A stretch of 64,000 nt of DNA from Aeromonas caviae (GCF_000819785.1 NZ_CDBK01000071.1:21226-85225), one strand, 5' to 3'. Shown: positions 42,965 to 52,827, counted from the first letter of the stretch. Program-made: numbers and translations. The notes: a model not told the origin generated them from the letters alone.

Positions 42965-43948
42965 ATGAGCCAAGAACAACTGGTAATGCAGGATGCAGAG
43001 TTAGAGTTCGACGAGGAGCTGGAGGTTCAGGAGGAAGAAGAGGTTCAGGAAGTGGCGGCCGAAGCCGAAGAGACCATTTCCGATGAACTGATGGCGCCAG
43101 AGCTGAACAAGGTAATGGACGCCACCCAGCTCTATCTGGGGGAGATAGGCTTCTCCCCCTTGCTCACGGCCGAAGAGGAAGTCTACTACGCCCGCCGTGC
43201 CCTGCGTGGCGACAAAGCGGCGCGCAAGCGCATGATTGAATCCAACCTGCGCCTGGTGGTCAAGATTGCCCGGCGCTACAACAACCGCGGCCTGGTGCTG
43301 CTGGATCTCATCGAAGAGGGCAACCTCGGCCTTATCCGCGCCGTCGAGAAGTTCGACCCCGAGCGAGGCTTCCGTTTCTCTACCTATGCCACCTGGTGGA
43401 TCCGCCAGACCATAGAACGGGCCATCATGAACCAGACCCGTACCATTCGTCTGCCCATCCATGTGGTCAAGGAGCTGAACGTCTATCTGCGCACTGCGCG
43501 CGAGCTTTCTCATCGTCTCGACCATGAGCCGACCGCCGAGGATATCGCCTCTGCACTGGATCGCTCTGTGGACGATGTGAATCGCATGCTCAAGCTCAAC
43601 GAGAAGATCACCTCGGTGGATACTCCCATTGGTGGCGATCGCGACAAGGCGCTGCTGGATGTACTTTCCGACGAGCGCGGCATGGGGCCCGAGCTGGAGT
43701 CCCAGGAAGATGACATGCGCAGCAGCATAGTGCACTGGCTGGAGGAGCTGAATCCCAAGCAGCGCGAAGTGCTGGCCCGCCGTTTCGGTCTGCTCGGCTA
43801 TGAACCGGCCACCTTGGAAGACGTGGGCGCCGAGATTGGTCTGACCCGCGAGCGGGTGCGTCAGATCCAGGTAGAAGGGTTGCGCCGCTTGCGGGAGATC
43901 CTGCTGGGGCAGGGACTCTCCATCGAAGCGTTGTTCCGCACCAACTAA
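42965..43948 (+). CDS. rpoS: RNA polymerase sigma factor sigma-S
   Basis: Master sigma factor of stationary phase and general stress. The 327-aa protein has sigma region 1.2 ([16 protein letters not shown]), region 2 ([37 protein letters not shown] and [17 protein letters not shown]), and region 4 ([21 protein letters not shown]). The N-terminus (about 8-45) is unusually rich in Glu. GGGAGAGA precedes the ATG. Followed by a terminator against convergent tsaD. Confidence 0.98.
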   Translation: MSQEQLVMQDAELEFDEELEVQEEEEVQEVAAEAEETISDELMAPELNKVMDATQLYLGEIGFSPLLTAEEEVYYARRALRGDKAARKRMIESNLRLVVKIARRYNNRGLVLLDLIEEGNLGLIRAVEKFDPERGFRFSTYATWWIRQTIERAIMNQTRTIRLPIHVVKELNVYLRTARELSHRLDHEPTAEDIASALDRSVDDVNRMLKLNEKITSVDTPIGGDRDKALLDVLSDERGMGPELESQEDDMRSSIVHWLEELNPKQREVLARRFGLLGYEPATLEDVGAEIGLTRERVRQIQVEGLRRLREILLGQGLSIEALFRTN

Positions 43949-43975
43949 ACGGGTATGAATACCGTCATCAAGATG

Positions 43976-44005
43976 AAAAAGGGGCCGCAGGCCCCTTTCT
44001 TTTTG
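43976..44005. terminator. Terminator between convergent rpoS and tsaD
   Basis: A 9-bp stem (43978-43986 with 43990-43998) with a GCA loop, flanked by an A run and CTTTTTG. It can serve both genes. Confidence 0.85.
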
Positions 44006-44021
44006 TCGTGGATCGTCAGGA

Positions 44022-45035
44022 TCACACCGGATCCAGGGTATCCAGCGGCCAGCGCGGCACGGCCTTGACGACCAGGGGTTCGAAGACTCCCGCCTTAAGG
44101 CGTTGCATGCCTGCATAGGCGATCATGGCGCCGTTGTCGGTGCAGTATTCGGTGCGCGGGTAGAAGACTTCACCTTTGAGGCTCTCCATCAGCTCGGCCA
44201 GCTGGGCGCGCAGATGACGGTTGGCGCTGACGCCGCCTGCCACGACCAGACGATTGAGGCCGGTCTCTTTCAGGGCACGACGGCACTTGATGGCCAGGGT
44301 GTCGACCACCGCATCCTCAAACGCCCGGGCGATGTCGGCACGGGTCTGCTCGTCGTCGCCATTGGCTGCTATGGTATTGGCGGCAAAGGTCTTGAGGCCG
44401 GAGAAGCTCATGTCGAGCCCGGGACGGTCGGTCATGGGACGCGGGAAGGTGAAGCGCCCAGTGGTGCCCTTTTCTGCCAGCCGGGAGAGCAGTGGACCAC
44501 CGGGATAGTCCAGACCCATCAGCTTGGCGGTCTTGTCGAACGCCTCACCGGCGGCATCGTCGATCGATTCGCCCAGCAGCTGGTAGCTGCCGATGCCGTC
44601 GACCCGGACCAGCATGGAGTGGCCGCCGGAAACCAAGAGCGCTACGAAGGGAAACTCGGGGGCTCGCTCTTCCAGCATGGGGGCCAGCAGGTGGCCTTCC
44701 ATGTGGTGTACGGCGATGGCCGGCTTGTCCCAGGCCATGGCCAGCGAGCGGCCTATGGTCGCCCCGACCAGGATGGCGCCAACCAGACCTGGCCCCGCGG
44801 TATAGGCGATGCCATCGATGTCATCCTTGCCAAGTCCGGCCTCTTTCAAGGCGGCCTGGATCAAGGGGATCGTCTTGCGTACATGGTCCCGGCTGGCGAG
44901 CTCGGGAACGACGCCGCCGTAGTCCGCATGCAGCTTGACCTGGCTGTACAACTGGTGGGAAAGGATCCCTTTTTGATCATCGAAGATCGCGATCCCGGTT
45001 TCGTCACAGGATGTCTCTATGCCCAATACACGCAT
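44022..45035 (-). CDS. tsaD: tRNA N6-adenosine threonylcarbamoyltransferase TsaD
   Basis: Transfers the threonylcarbamoyl group to A37 of ANN-decoding tRNAs, with TsaB and TsaE. The 337-aa ASKHA-fold protein starts [12 protein letters not shown], has the metal-binding HHMEGH at about residue 111, [10 protein letters not shown] and the C-terminal [13 protein letters not shown]. Divergent from rpsU, as in E. coli. Confidence 0.98.
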   Translation of the reverse strand: MRVLGIETSCDETGIAIFDDQKGILSHQLYSQVKLHADYGGVVPELASRDHVRKTIPLIQAALKEAGLGKDDIDGIAYTAGPGLVGAILVGATIGRSLAMAWDKPAIAVHHMEGHLLAPMLEERAPEFPFVALLVSGGHSMLVRVDGIGSYQLLGESIDDAAGEAFDKTAKLMGLDYPGGPLLSRLAEKGTTGRFTFPRPMTDRPGLDMSFSGLKTFAANTIAANGDDEQTRADIARAFEDAVVDTLAIKCRRALKETGLNRLVVAGGVSANRHLRAQLAELMESLKGEVFYPRTEYCTDNGAMIAYAGMQRLKAGVFEPLVVKAVPRWPLDTLDPV

Positions 45036-45114
45036 TGCTAAAAAATTTCACTGCTAAAATGAGACGGCTATGGTAACCTTCGCGGGTTTTTTAAACCAGA
45101 GCGATCTCTGCGGG

Positions 45115-45144
45115 TTTACTTTCATTCCCTGTCCAGAGTATAAT
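45115..45144 (+). promoter_or_regulatory. Sigma-70 promoter of the rpsU-dnaG-rpoD operon
   Basis: TTTACT at 45115-45120 (or TTACTT one base on) and a perfect TATAAT at 45139-45144 with 17-18 base spacing, 70 bases upstream of rpsU. Confidence 0.72.
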
Positions 45145-45202
45145 TTCGCACCATTTTAAGACATGCTGATCGATTGAAGGTCAGCTAACAATTTATCACT
45201 GA

Positions 45203-45430
<228 letters not shown>

Positions 45431-45445
45431 TCAAGGGATCATGCC

Positions 45446-45889
45446 GTGTCTCTGAAGGATCAACTCAAGGATCAGCAAAAGCTCGCGATGCTTGCCAAAG
45501 ACAAGCCTCGGTTGGGTGCTATCCGCTTGTTGATGGCAGAAATCAAGCAGCGTGAAGTCGATACCCGTGTCGAGCTCAACGATGAAGAGATCCTCGCTGT
45601 CGTGACCAAAATGGTCAAACAGCGTCGCGATTCCATCAGCCAGTTTGAAGCTGCCGGTCGCCAGGATCTCGCCGACAAAGAGTCCGCCGAGATCGTTGTG
45701 CTGCAGGAGTTCCTGCCACAACAGCTGACCGCAGACGAAATTGCCGCACTGATCGAGCAAGCCATCACTGAAAGTGGTGCTGCCGTCATGGCTGACATGG
45801 GTAAAGTCATGGCTGTCTTGAAGCCAAAAATTCAGGGGCGTGCCGATGTCGGCGCCGTCAGTGCTCAGGTGAAAACCCGCTTGGCGTAA
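45446..45889 (+). CDS. GatB/YqeY domain protein
   Basis: A 147-aa protein of the YqeY family, related to the tail domain of GatB, the amidotransferase subunit acting on mischarged tRNA. Marks are DKPRLGAIRLLMAEIKQREVD, QFEAAGRQDLADKE, LQEFLPQQL and DMGKVMAVLKPKIQGRAD. It starts at GTG 45446 with AAGGGA upstream. It sits between rpsU and dnaG, an insertion relative to E. coli that is seen in many other bacteria. Its function, perhaps tRNA-related, is unproven. Confidence 0.9.
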   Translation: MSLKDQLKDQQKLAMLAKDKPRLGAIRLLMAEIKQREVDTRVELNDEEILAVVTKMVKQRRDSISQFEAAGRQDLADKESAEIVVLQEFLPQQLTADEIAALIEQAITESGAAVMADMGKVMAVLKPKIQGRADVGAVSAQVKTRLA

Positions 45890-45915
45890 CAGGCAACTCT
45901 CTTGTTTGGTCGAAG

Positions 45916-45950
45916 AAGCCGTGCTTCCCATTGGAATGCGCGGCTTTTTT
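45916..45950 (+). terminator. Hairpin between yqeY-type gene and dnaG
   Basis: A 9-bp stem with one wobble (45916-45924 with 45938-45946), a 13-base loop, then a T run. In E. coli a partial terminator also precedes dnaG and lowers primase output, so attenuation rather than full stop is likely. Confidence 0.7.
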
Positions 45951-45978
45951 ATTTCCTATGCAATGAAACAGGACGGTT

Positions 45979-47766
45979 ATGGCTGGCAGGATCCCGCAAT
46001 CCTTTATCGATGATCTGCTCGTACGCACAGACATAGTCGAGTTGATCGACTCCCGTGTGCGGTTGAAGAAAGCCGGTAAGAACTACCAGGCTTGCTGCCC
46101 TTTTCATAACGAAAAAAGCCCCTCCTTTACCGTCAGCCAGGAGAAGCAGTTCTATCACTGTTTCGGTTGTGGTGCCCACGGCAATGCCATCGGCTTTGTC
46201 ATGGAGTACGACGGCCTGGAATTCCCCGATGCCATCGAAGAGCTGGCAAGCCTGCACGGCATGCAGGTCCCCCGTGAGCAAACGGCGGGTGGATCAAGCC
46301 ATAGCCAACCAGCCGTCAGCAAGGATCTGTTCGAGCTGATGAACCAGATTGCGCGCTTCTACGAGAGCAATCTCAAGAACGCGCCTCAGGCGGTGGAGTA
46401 TCTGAAAGGCCGGGGCCTGACTGGCGAGGTGGTCAAGCGCTTCAACATCGGTTATGCCCCTGGGGACTGGGATCAGGTGCGTCGCCGCTTTGGCGCCAGT
46501 CGGGATCACGAACAACTGCTGATTTCGGGCGGTATGCTGATCCCCCGTGACAACGGCCCGGGCAGCTACGATCGTTTCCGCGATCGCATCATGTTTCCGA
46601 TCCGGGACAAACGAGGCCGGGTCATCGGCTTCGGTGGCCGAGTGCTGGGGGATGGCACGCCCAAGTACTTGAACTCCCCGGAAACCCCCATCTTCCACAA
46701 GGGGCGAGAGCTGTTCGGCCTTTATGAGGTCAAGCAGGCACACAAGGATCCGCGCCGGATCCTGGTGGTAGAAGGTTACATGGATGTGGTGGCGCTCGGC
46801 CAGTACGACATCGACTATGCGGTGGCGGCACTGGGGACTGCGACCACCAGCGATCACATCCACACCCTGTTCCGTACCACGGCAGAGGTGGTCTGTTGCT
46901 ACGACGGCGACAACGCCGGTCGGGAAGCGGCCTGGCGGGCGCTGGACAACGCGCTCTCCCACCTGCAGGACGGCCGTGAACTCAAGTTCGTCTTTTTGCC
47001 GGATGGCGAGGATCCCGACTCGCTGGTACGCCAGATCGGCAAGGAGGGGTTCGAAGCGCTGCTCGACAAGGCCCAGTCGTTTGCGGATTTCATGTTCGAA
47101 CGCCTCGGGCGCGATGCGGCTCTTTCCGGTGAGGCAGGCAAGTTTGAAGTGGCCAACAAGGCCGCCGAGCTGATTCGTCGGGTGCCGGAAGGTTTCACTC
47201 GCGAGGGGTTAATTACCCGACTCTCCAGCATGATGCGTTGGGGAGAAAACAAGCAGCGGATTACCGAGCTGTTTGCCCGCAACAGCCAGCCCAAGGTGGA
47301 AGTCAACAAACCCAAGGCGACCAAACTGACGCCGATCCGCAGGGCTCTGGCCCTGATGGTGCAGTATCCGGCGATCACCGCCGAGCTGCCGGCCATGCCC
47401 GAGTTGGCCGGGCTGCGCCTGCAGGGGATCCCTTTCCTGCTGCAACTGCACCAGCAGATCCTGATCCAGCCGGGAGTGACAACGGGTATCCTGCTGGAGC
47501 ATTGGCGTGGCACAAAAGAGGGAGAAATACTTGCCCAACTGGCGATGCATGACCTGTTTGAAGAGGTAAAGCTCGACCAGGAGCCCGATATTCTGGGAGA
47601 ATTGCAGGATACCTTTGTCGGTTTCATCAACCTTTTCCTGAAGCAACGGATCGAAGAATTGCAGGCCAAGGTGGCGCAGGAAGGGCTAAGCTCTGAGGAA
47701 ACTCAGGAGCTGATGATGCTGATCAGAGAGGTGCAGATTGAGAAAAGAAATGAGAGTGGGGCTTGA
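45979..47766 (+). CDS. dnaG: DNA primase
   Basis: Makes RNA primers at the replication fork. The 595-aa protein has the N-terminal CHC2 zinc finger (CCPFHNEKSPSF then FYHCFGCG), the RNA polymerase core with a TOPRIM domain (VVEGYMDVVAL, YDGDNAGREA) and a C-terminal DnaB-binding helical domain. Second essential gene of the operon. Confidence 0.98.
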   Translation: MAGRIPQSFIDDLLVRTDIVELIDSRVRLKKAGKNYQACCPFHNEKSPSFTVSQEKQFYHCFGCGAHGNAIGFVMEYDGLEFPDAIEELASLHGMQVPREQTAGGSSHSQPAVSKDLFELMNQIARFYESNLKNAPQAVEYLKGRGLTGEVVKRFNIGYAPGDWDQVRRRFGASRDHEQLLISGGMLIPRDNGPGSYDRFRDRIMFPIRDKRGRVIGFGGRVLGDGTPKYLNSPETPIFHKGRELFGLYEVKQAHKDPRRILVVEGYMDVVALGQYDIDYAVAALGTATTSDHIHTLFRTTAEVVCCYDGDNAGREAAWRALDNALSHLQDGRELKFVFLPDGEDPDSLVRQIGKEGFEALLDKAQSFADFMFERLGRDAALSGEAGKFEVANKAAELIRRVPEGFTREGLITRLSSMMRWGENKQRITELFARNSQPKVEVNKPKATKLTPIRRALALMVQYPAITAELPAMPELAGLRLQGIPFLLQLHQQILIQPGVTTGILLEHWRGTKEGEILAQLAMHDLFEEVKLDQEPDILGELQDTFVGFINLFLKQRIEELQAKVAQEGLSSEETQELMMLIREVQIEKRNESGA

Positions 47767-47891
47767 TATTTGAGTGAGCAGTCCCAATATGAATAGCGTT
47801 GCCCGAATAGACGGGATTGAAAGCAAACACTTTATAACCACCTGGCCCCGACAACACTGCGGGCAGGGGTTTCTCATGACCGACGCCGCAA

Positions 47892-47918
47892 CCAGACATA
47901 GCATGTCTGGCGGTTTTC
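47892..47918 (+). terminator. Hairpin between dnaG and rpoD
   Basis: A perfect 7-bp stem (47892-47898 with 47904-47910) with a 5-base loop, followed by CGGTTTTCT. The 222-base gap also probably holds an rpoD promoter, but no good match was found. Confidence 0.5.
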
Positions 47919-47988
47919 TATTAGAATTGGCTATTTGCGCAGCAGCGCACTGTACGCGCAACCTAGCAACACCAACCGGATGAGTTCT

Positions 47989-49845
47989 ATGGAGCAAACC
48001 CCGCAGTCTCAGCTTAAACTCCTCGTTGCCAAAGGTAAAGAACAGGGCTACCTGACCTATGCCGAGGTGAACGATCACCTCCCGCAAGACATTGTCGATT
48101 CAGACCAGATCGAAGACATCATTCAGATGATCAACGATATGGGCATTCAAGTGGTTGAAAACGCTCCGGATGCCGATGACCTTATCATGGCTGAAGGTGG
48201 TACCGCCGATGAGGACGCTGCCGAAGCAGCGGCCCAGGCTCTGGCATCTGTTGAATCTGAGATTGGTCGCACGACCGATCCCGTCCGCATGTACATGCGG
48301 GAAATGGGTACCGTCGAACTGCTGACCCGCGAAGGCGAAATCGACATCGCCAAGCGGATTGAAGACGGTATCAACCAGGTACAAAGCTCCGTCGCCGAGT
48401 ACCCTGAAGCCATCACCTATCTGCTCGAACAGTATGACAAGTACGAAGCCGAGCAGCTTCGTCTGTCCGACATCATCTCCGGCTTCATCGATCCGAACGA
48501 AGTGGATGACGTGGCACCGACCGCCACTCATATCGGCTCCGAGCTCAGCGAGGACGACCTCGCCGACGAAGACGAAGACGAAGATGAGGACGAAGACGAA
48601 GACGGTGACAACTCCGACGATGATGGCGACGGTGGTCCGGATCCGGAAGTCGCTCGCGAGAAATTCGGCGAACTGCGTGCCCAGTACGAGGTGACTCGTC
48701 TCTCCATTCAGCAGAATGGCCGTGCCCACGACGACACCCAGAATGCCATCGCCCAGCTGGCCGATGTCTTCCGTCAATTCCGCCTGATGCCCAAGCAGTT
48801 CGATCGCCTGGTCAACAACATGCGGGAGATGATGGAGCGTGTCCGCGTGCAGGAACGCATCATCATGAAGCTCTGCGTTGAGCAGGCCAAGATGCCGAAG
48901 AAGACCTTCGTTGCGGCCTTCACCAACAACGAGTGCGAAACTGCCTGGTTTGAATACCAGAAGCAGGCCGGCAAGGCGTGGTCTCCCCGCCTGCTCGAGA
49001 TGGACGAAGAAGTCCTGCGTTCCATCGGCAAGCTGCAGCAGATCGAAGAAGAGACCGGTCTGTCGATTGCCCAGATCAAGGATATCAACCGCCGCATGAG
49101 CATTGGTGAGGCCAAAGCCCGCCGTGCGAAGAAAGAGATGGTTGAGGCTAACTTGCGTCTGGTTATCTCCATCGCCAAGAAGTATACCAACCGTGGTCTG
49201 CAGTTCCTGGATCTGATCCAGGAGGGCAACATCGGTCTGATGAAGGCGGTCGACAAGTTCGAATATCGTCGCGGCTACAAGTTCTCGACCTATGCCACCT
49301 GGTGGATCCGTCAGGCCATTACCCGCTCCATCGCGGATCAGGCCCGTACCATCCGTATCCCGGTGCACATGATCGAGACCATCAACAAGCTCAACCGTAT
49401 CTCCCGCCAGATGCTGCAGGAGATGGGTCGTGAACCGAACCCGGAAGAGCTGGCCATGCGCATGGGTATGCCGGAAGACAAGATCCGCAAGGTACTGAAA
49501 ATCGCCAAGGAGCCCATCTCCATGGAGACGCCCATCGGTGATGACGAAGACTCCCACTTGGGCGACTTCATCGAAGATACCACCCTGGCTCTGCCAGCGG
49601 ATGCGGCCACCAGCGAGAGCCTGCGCAACGCGACCCGTGAAGTGCTGGCCGGTCTGACCGCACGGGAAGCCAAGGTACTGCGCATGCGCTTCGGTATCGA
49701 CATGAACACCGACCACACCCTCGAGGAAGTGGGCAAGCAGTTCGACGTCACTCGTGAGCGTATCCGTCAGATCGAAGCCAAGGCCCTGCGCAAATTGCGC
49801 CATCCGAGCCGCTCGGAAGTGCTGCGCAGCTTCCTGGACGAGTAG
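47989..49845 (+). CDS. rpoD: RNA polymerase sigma-70 factor
   Basis: Housekeeping sigma factor. The 618-aa protein begins [29 protein letters not shown] (region 1.1), has region 1.2 ([16 protein letters not shown]), a nonconserved region with a highly acidic Asp/Glu run at about residues 184-215, region 2 ([31 protein letters not shown]) and region 4 ([24 protein letters not shown]). The ATG at 47989 matches the family start; an ATG three codons earlier is in frame. Confidence 0.99.
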   Translation: MEQTPQSQLKLLVAKGKEQGYLTYAEVNDHLPQDIVDSDQIEDIIQMINDMGIQVVENAPDADDLIMAEGGTADEDAAEAAAQALASVESEIGRTTDPVRMYMREMGTVELLTREGEIDIAKRIEDGINQVQSSVAEYPEAITYLLEQYDKYEAEQLRLSDIISGFIDPNEVDDVAPTATHIGSELSEDDLADEDEDEDEDEDEDGDNSDDDGDGGPDPEVAREKFGELRAQYEVTRLSIQQNGRAHDDTQNAIAQLADVFRQFRLMPKQFDRLVNNMREMMERVRVQERIIMKLCVEQAKMPKKTFVAAFTNNECETAWFEYQKQAGKAWSPRLLEMDEEVLRSIGKLQQIEEETGLSIAQIKDINRRMSIGEAKARRAKKEMVEANLRLVISIAKKYTNRGLQFLDLIQEGNIGLMKAVDKFEYRRGYKFSTYATWWIRQAITRSIADQARTIRIPVHMIETINKLNRISRQMLQEMGREPNPEELAMRMGMPEDKIRKVLKIAKEPISMETPIGDDEDSHLGDFIEDTTLALPADAATSESLRNATREVLAGLTAREAKVLRMRFGIDMNTDHTLEEVGKQFDVTRERIRQIEAKALRKLRHPSRSEVLRSFLDE

Positions 49846-49875
49846 TCCCGGGTTCTGTCAGCCTGACATAGCAAC

Positions 49876-49905
49876 AAAAAGCCCCGCCATGCGGGGCTTT
49901 GTTTT
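49876..49905 (+). terminator. Rho-independent terminator after rpoD
   Basis: A perfect 10-bp stem (49878-49887 with 49891-49900) with a CAT loop, flanked by an A run and GTTTT. Confidence 0.92.
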
Positions 49906-49987
49906 ATCCGTGCTGGCATGGGCGTGAAGAGGGGTCATGGAACCGCTTGAATATGGATGAAATCTCGCCAAGTGGTTGATCTGACTA

Positions 49988-50016
49988 TGGACGGGGTATC
50001 CGCCATCCCCTATAAT
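49988..50016 (+). promoter_or_regulatory. Promoter of the tRNA-Ile2 gene
   Basis: TGGACG at 49988-49993, a 17-base spacer and a perfect TATAAT at 50011-50016, followed by a GC-rich discriminator as usual for stable RNA genes. Confidence 0.65.
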
Positions 50017-50039
50017 CCACGCCGCTAACCAGCATCAAT

Positions 50040-50116
50040 GGCCCCTTAGCTCAGTTGGTCAGAGCAGTCGACTCATAATCGATTGGTCGCCCGTTCAAGT
50101 CGGGCAGGGGCCACCA
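50040..50116 (+). tRNA. ileX: tRNA-Ile2 (CAU anticodon, lysidine-modified)
   Basis: A 77-base cloverleaf with encoded CCA. The acceptor pairs GGCCCCT with AGGGGCC, the D arm is GCTC/GAGC, the anticodon loop is CTCATAA (CAT) and the T arm is CCCG/CGGG with TTCAAGT. The body matches E. coli ileX, which also sits next to rpoD, and not elongator Met tRNA (GGCTACG acceptor). It decodes AUA after lysidine modification. The sequence composition changes right after it, so its 3' end is a likely integration site. Confidence 0.93.
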
Positions 50117-50123
50117 AATTTAG

Positions 50124-50157
50124 AAAGGCGTAGCAGGTTAGTAACCGCTACGCCTTT
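50124..50157 (+). terminator. Terminator after tRNA-Ile2
   Basis: An 11-bp stem (50124-50134 with 50147-50157) continues inward as GGTTA/TAACC across a one-base bulge, ending in TTTT. Confidence 0.85.
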
Positions 50158-50175
50158 TGCTTGTCTGGCGTTTTG

Positions 50176-50196
50176 GGGTGCTTTAATGGGTGCTTT
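50176..50196 (+). repeat. Tandem 9-bp direct repeats beside tRNA-Ile2
   Basis: GGGTGCTTT occurs at 50176-50184 and 50188-50196 (12-base period), 60 bases past the tRNA end. Such paired short repeats next to a tRNA are typical arm-type binding sites of tyrosine integrases. Confidence 0.5.
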
Positions 50197-50514
50197 TAGG
50201 GGAAGGCTAGGACGTTTGTAGTTAACCCACTATCGGAACACAAAGGACTCTGTGGATAGCAAAGTAACTGCTGACGGAGTGGGCGCGCATCGCCAAGTCC
50301 TTACCTCAATTGCAAAGACGCTCGGCAATTTGTTCTGTCATGCCTTCTTCTTTTTTTATCTGGTGTCTTGATCAATAGATGTATTGCACCTTTACCGACC
50401 TTTTTAATCGTTATCTACATAACGAAGCATTTGGCCTTAGGGTCTCCTGCTGCTTCCACCAACTGCTTAACAGGTCCAACTAACGCTCCGCATTTTACTG
50501 TGCCTTGTGCTCAT

Positions 50515-50563
50515 CGCATTCGTAATGCGAAGGACAGGAGCTCGATTCCCCTTATCGGCACCA
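50515..50563 (+). pseudogene. 3' fragment of a tRNA-Thr(CGU) gene
   Basis: A 49-base stretch carries the anticodon arm CGCAT-TCGTAAT-GCGAA (anticodon CGT), variable loop, T arm and TTATCGGCACCA, closely matching the 3' part of E. coli thrW. The upstream sequence does not form the matching acceptor and D arms, so the gene is truncated. It looks like an attachment-site remnant of an element that once used a tRNA-Thr gene. Confidence 0.72.
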
Positions 50564-50610
50564 GTTACAGCAAGGTTCGCAGCTATGAGAGCCTTGCTCA
50601 TTTCTTGTCT

Positions 50611-50630
50611 GGGCTAACACTGGGCTAACA
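50611..50630 (+). repeat. Tandem 9-bp direct repeats beside the tRNA-Thr fragment
   Basis: GGGCTAACA occurs at 50611-50619 and 50622-50630 (11-base period), 48 bases past the tRNA-Thr fragment. The layout mirrors the repeat pair after tRNA-Ile2 and suggests integrase arm sites of a second element. No integrase gene is in the window. Confidence 0.5.
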
Positions 50631-51290
50631 TTAGGCAGGAATTCAGTTTTGCTTTTCCTTACCCAACACAGTCCAATGCGTCATAGAATCGTAGTTGTCT
50701 GTTATGCAAGAATGCCGATTTTGCAGCGCTGGGAAACTGACTTACCCGCAATTTAGGAGTCTCGTGCAAGGCTGCGTTCTCAAAGTGCTGGTTTTCAGCG
50801 CATCATCACGTAGAGGGTGAGATGTTCCACGTTTAGGCTCTGAACAACTACGTAAGTCGGTGGGATGACTGAATGATTGAATATATAAACCCCGCAGGGT
50901 GCACACTGACTACTTGGCAAATTACCTGTCTTGGTTTCAGGCGGTAGTCCACGAGCTCCACACGGCTAGCTCACATCTAATGTTGGAGTTTAATTGGCGT
51001 GCATACACCTAACCAGAAACAGCTCTCAGGTAAGTGATATCACCTAACCGTAGGGGATGCCATGGTATACTTGCGCGAATCGGATGGGGGGTTGTTGAAC
51101 TTCAACTTTGCAGTGATCGAGGGCTAGAGCCAAATGTTACAGTTTTGTACGGTCATAAACACTCCTTTGGTATATGCATTTAAAATAAGATGTCGCTAAA
51201 TGGTATTCGCGTCGCTAATGACACAGGCTGTGTATATGATATTGTGCGTATATCCAGATTTGCTATTCCATCTCGGACCACGTCTAGCTT

Positions 51291-52703
51291 ATGAAATATA
51301 TTGATCTTTTTTCTGGATGTGGTGGCCTTTCTCTTGGCCTATTGAATGCTGGTTACACAGGGTTGTTTGCCATTGAACGCAGTCAGGATGCTTTCTCCAC
51401 CCTGAAAAGAAACCTGATAGATCAGGAGTTTTCTGAACTTCAGGGACGATACGAGTGGCCAAAGAACTTGGAGATCAAGAACCACGACATTTTGGAACGA
51501 CTTGAAAATCCAATATTTATTGATTATCTAGACTCGCTCGGAAGGAAGGGCGAGGTTGACTTGATTGTCGGAGGACCTCCTTGCCAGGGCTTTTCATCTG
51601 CTGGCAAAAGAGACCCCAACGATCCCCGCAACAAGCTGGCCTTTGCTTATCTGGAAATAGTTCGACGTGTGCAACCTAAATTCATCCTCATGGAGAACGT
51701 ACGCGGTATAACTTATGCCTTCAGGAAGGCAGGGGAACACTCAATTCCGATATCCAAGCAAATCGAGCAGAAACTAGCCAAACAAGGATACGTACCGTTC
51801 CATTTCATAGAAGACAGCAGCTTGTGGGGGGTTCCACAAGCTCGTCATCGGTTTGTGCTGATTGCCATTCGTCATGACCTCTTCGGTATCGCTGATACTC
51901 AGATAAACCCTCAGCAACTTCTGGACATGGGAAAATCCATGGCATCTAGGGTCGGAAGGCAGTTAAAGCTGTTTGCGGATGTATTCAAAAAAGAAAAGGG
52001 GCTTCCCTCTGTAGTGACTTCTCTTGAAGCTTTGCATGATCTCAAAACGCTGTATAGCAGTGGCGATCCTCGTCACCTGTCCAATGTTCCCAAAGAGGAT
52101 TCCCAAGCAAGAGGGTTCAAACAAATCGCAGGGTATGGCAAGTTGACTCAGGGAAACCCAGCTTATATCAACTTGATGAAGAAGGGCTGGAGTAGACAAA
52201 GTACTCCGAATTGCGGTCTGCGTCTCCCGAACCACACGGATAAGGTCAAAGAGCGATTCGAACTAGTCCTTACCCACATGGAAGATAAATCCATGCAAGA
52301 AAAATACAATTTGGCACGGGGTAGGACGCTCCCCATTGCGTACAGAAAAGAAGAGCTGCAATCTAGGAAGCACTCGTTAAGCGTGTTAGATCCGAATAAA
52401 CCGTCCGGTACAGTAACCACCCTTCCGGATGACATTTTGCATTACGATGAACCACGTATTTTGACCGTTAGGGAAATGGCTCGGCTTCAATCGTTTCCAG
52501 ATTGGTTCCGATTCGAAGGTCCTTATACAACTGGCGGTAATCTTAGAAAAATAACATGTCCTAAATATACTCAGGTAGGTAATGCTGTTCCTCCTCTAAT
52601 GGCCGAGGGATTAGGTCTTTTTTTAAAGAAAGAGCTTGGTAGTTTAATAAGAATCCTTGCTAGTGAAATTAATAATAAAGATATGGAAACTAGCTGTTTA
52701 TGA
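51291..52703 (+). CDS. Cytosine-C5 DNA methyltransferase
   Basis: Transfers methyl from SAM to C5 of cytosine in a specific DNA site. The 470-aa protein has motif I DLFSGCGGLSLGL, motif IV GGPPCQGFSSAGKR with the catalytic Cys near residue 99, motif VI ENVRG, motif VIII QARHRF and motif X QVGNAVPP; the target-recognition region lies between VIII and IX (about 200-390). No restriction endonuclease gene is next to it. It converges on the helicase operon, and cytosine methylases occur in Druantia II (DruM) and DISARM, so it may protect host DNA from the neighbouring system. Target sequence unknown. A+T-rich codon use. Confidence 0.93.
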   Translation: MKYIDLFSGCGGLSLGLLNAGYTGLFAIERSQDAFSTLKRNLIDQEFSELQGRYEWPKNLEIKNHDILERLENPIFIDYLDSLGRKGEVDLIVGGPPCQGFSSAGKRDPNDPRNKLAFAYLEIVRRVQPKFILMENVRGITYAFRKAGEHSIPISKQIEQKLAKQGYVPFHFIEDSSLWGVPQARHRFVLIAIRHDLFGIADTQINPQQLLDMGKSMASRVGRQLKLFADVFKKEKGLPSVVTSLEALHDLKTLYSSGDPRHLSNVPKEDSQARGFKQIAGYGKLTQGNPAYINLMKKGWSRQSTPNCGLRLPNHTDKVKERFELVLTHMEDKSMQEKYNLARGRTLPIAYRKEELQSRKHSLSVLDPNKPSGTVTTLPDDILHYDEPRILTVREMARLQSFPDWFRFEGPYTTGGNLRKITCPKYTQVGNAVPPLMAEGLGLFLKKELGSLIRILASEINNKDMETSCL

Positions 52704-52765
52704 ATAGGGAATCTCTAATCTAATTAAAGGCTGTTTTAAAGTTTAATATTTGTCAAACCTTGATT

Positions 52766-52827
52766 TCAAAAATGATCTGACAGGCTAGCTCTAGCAAGAT
52801 GGAAAACTGTCAGATCAAATTTTTTAT
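52766..52827. terminator. Bidirectional terminator between methylase and helicase operon
   Basis: A perfect 10-bp stem (52773-52782 with 52808-52817) encloses a 25-base loop, with an A run before it and a T run after it. Flanks suit termination on both strands. Its left arm and loop contain one copy of a 31-base repeat found again at 63879-63909. Confidence 0.8.
52777..52807 (+). repeat. Left copy of 31-base direct repeat framing the helicase operon
   Basis: CTGACAGG, six partly matching bases, then CTAGCAAGA-T-GGAAA-AC. It matches the copy at 63879-63909 at 26 of 31 bases. Confidence 0.7.

Larger units (their letters stand above)
50158..51290. other. A+T-richer gene-free start of the genomic island
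   Basis: No convincing protein gene is visible over about 1.1 kb. A short open frame at 50368-50628 is discounted because it runs through a tRNA fragment. The region holds two pairs of tandem short repeats and the tRNA-Thr fragment listed separately. Just before the methylase gene there are two GTCGCTAA copies (51193-51200 and 51211-51218) and a dyad ACACA-GGC-TGTGT (51221-51233), which may be a control site for that gene. The rest shows nothing I can identify. Confidence 0.5.

Noticed and set aside
50368..50628. An 86-codon open frame in the island start
   Set aside because: It runs through the tRNA-Thr fragment and the GGGCTAACA repeats, has no ribosome site and no recognisable protein features.
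51291..52703. A classical type II restriction-modification pair
   Set aside because: The methylase is clear, but no restriction endonuclease-sized gene is next to it within the window.
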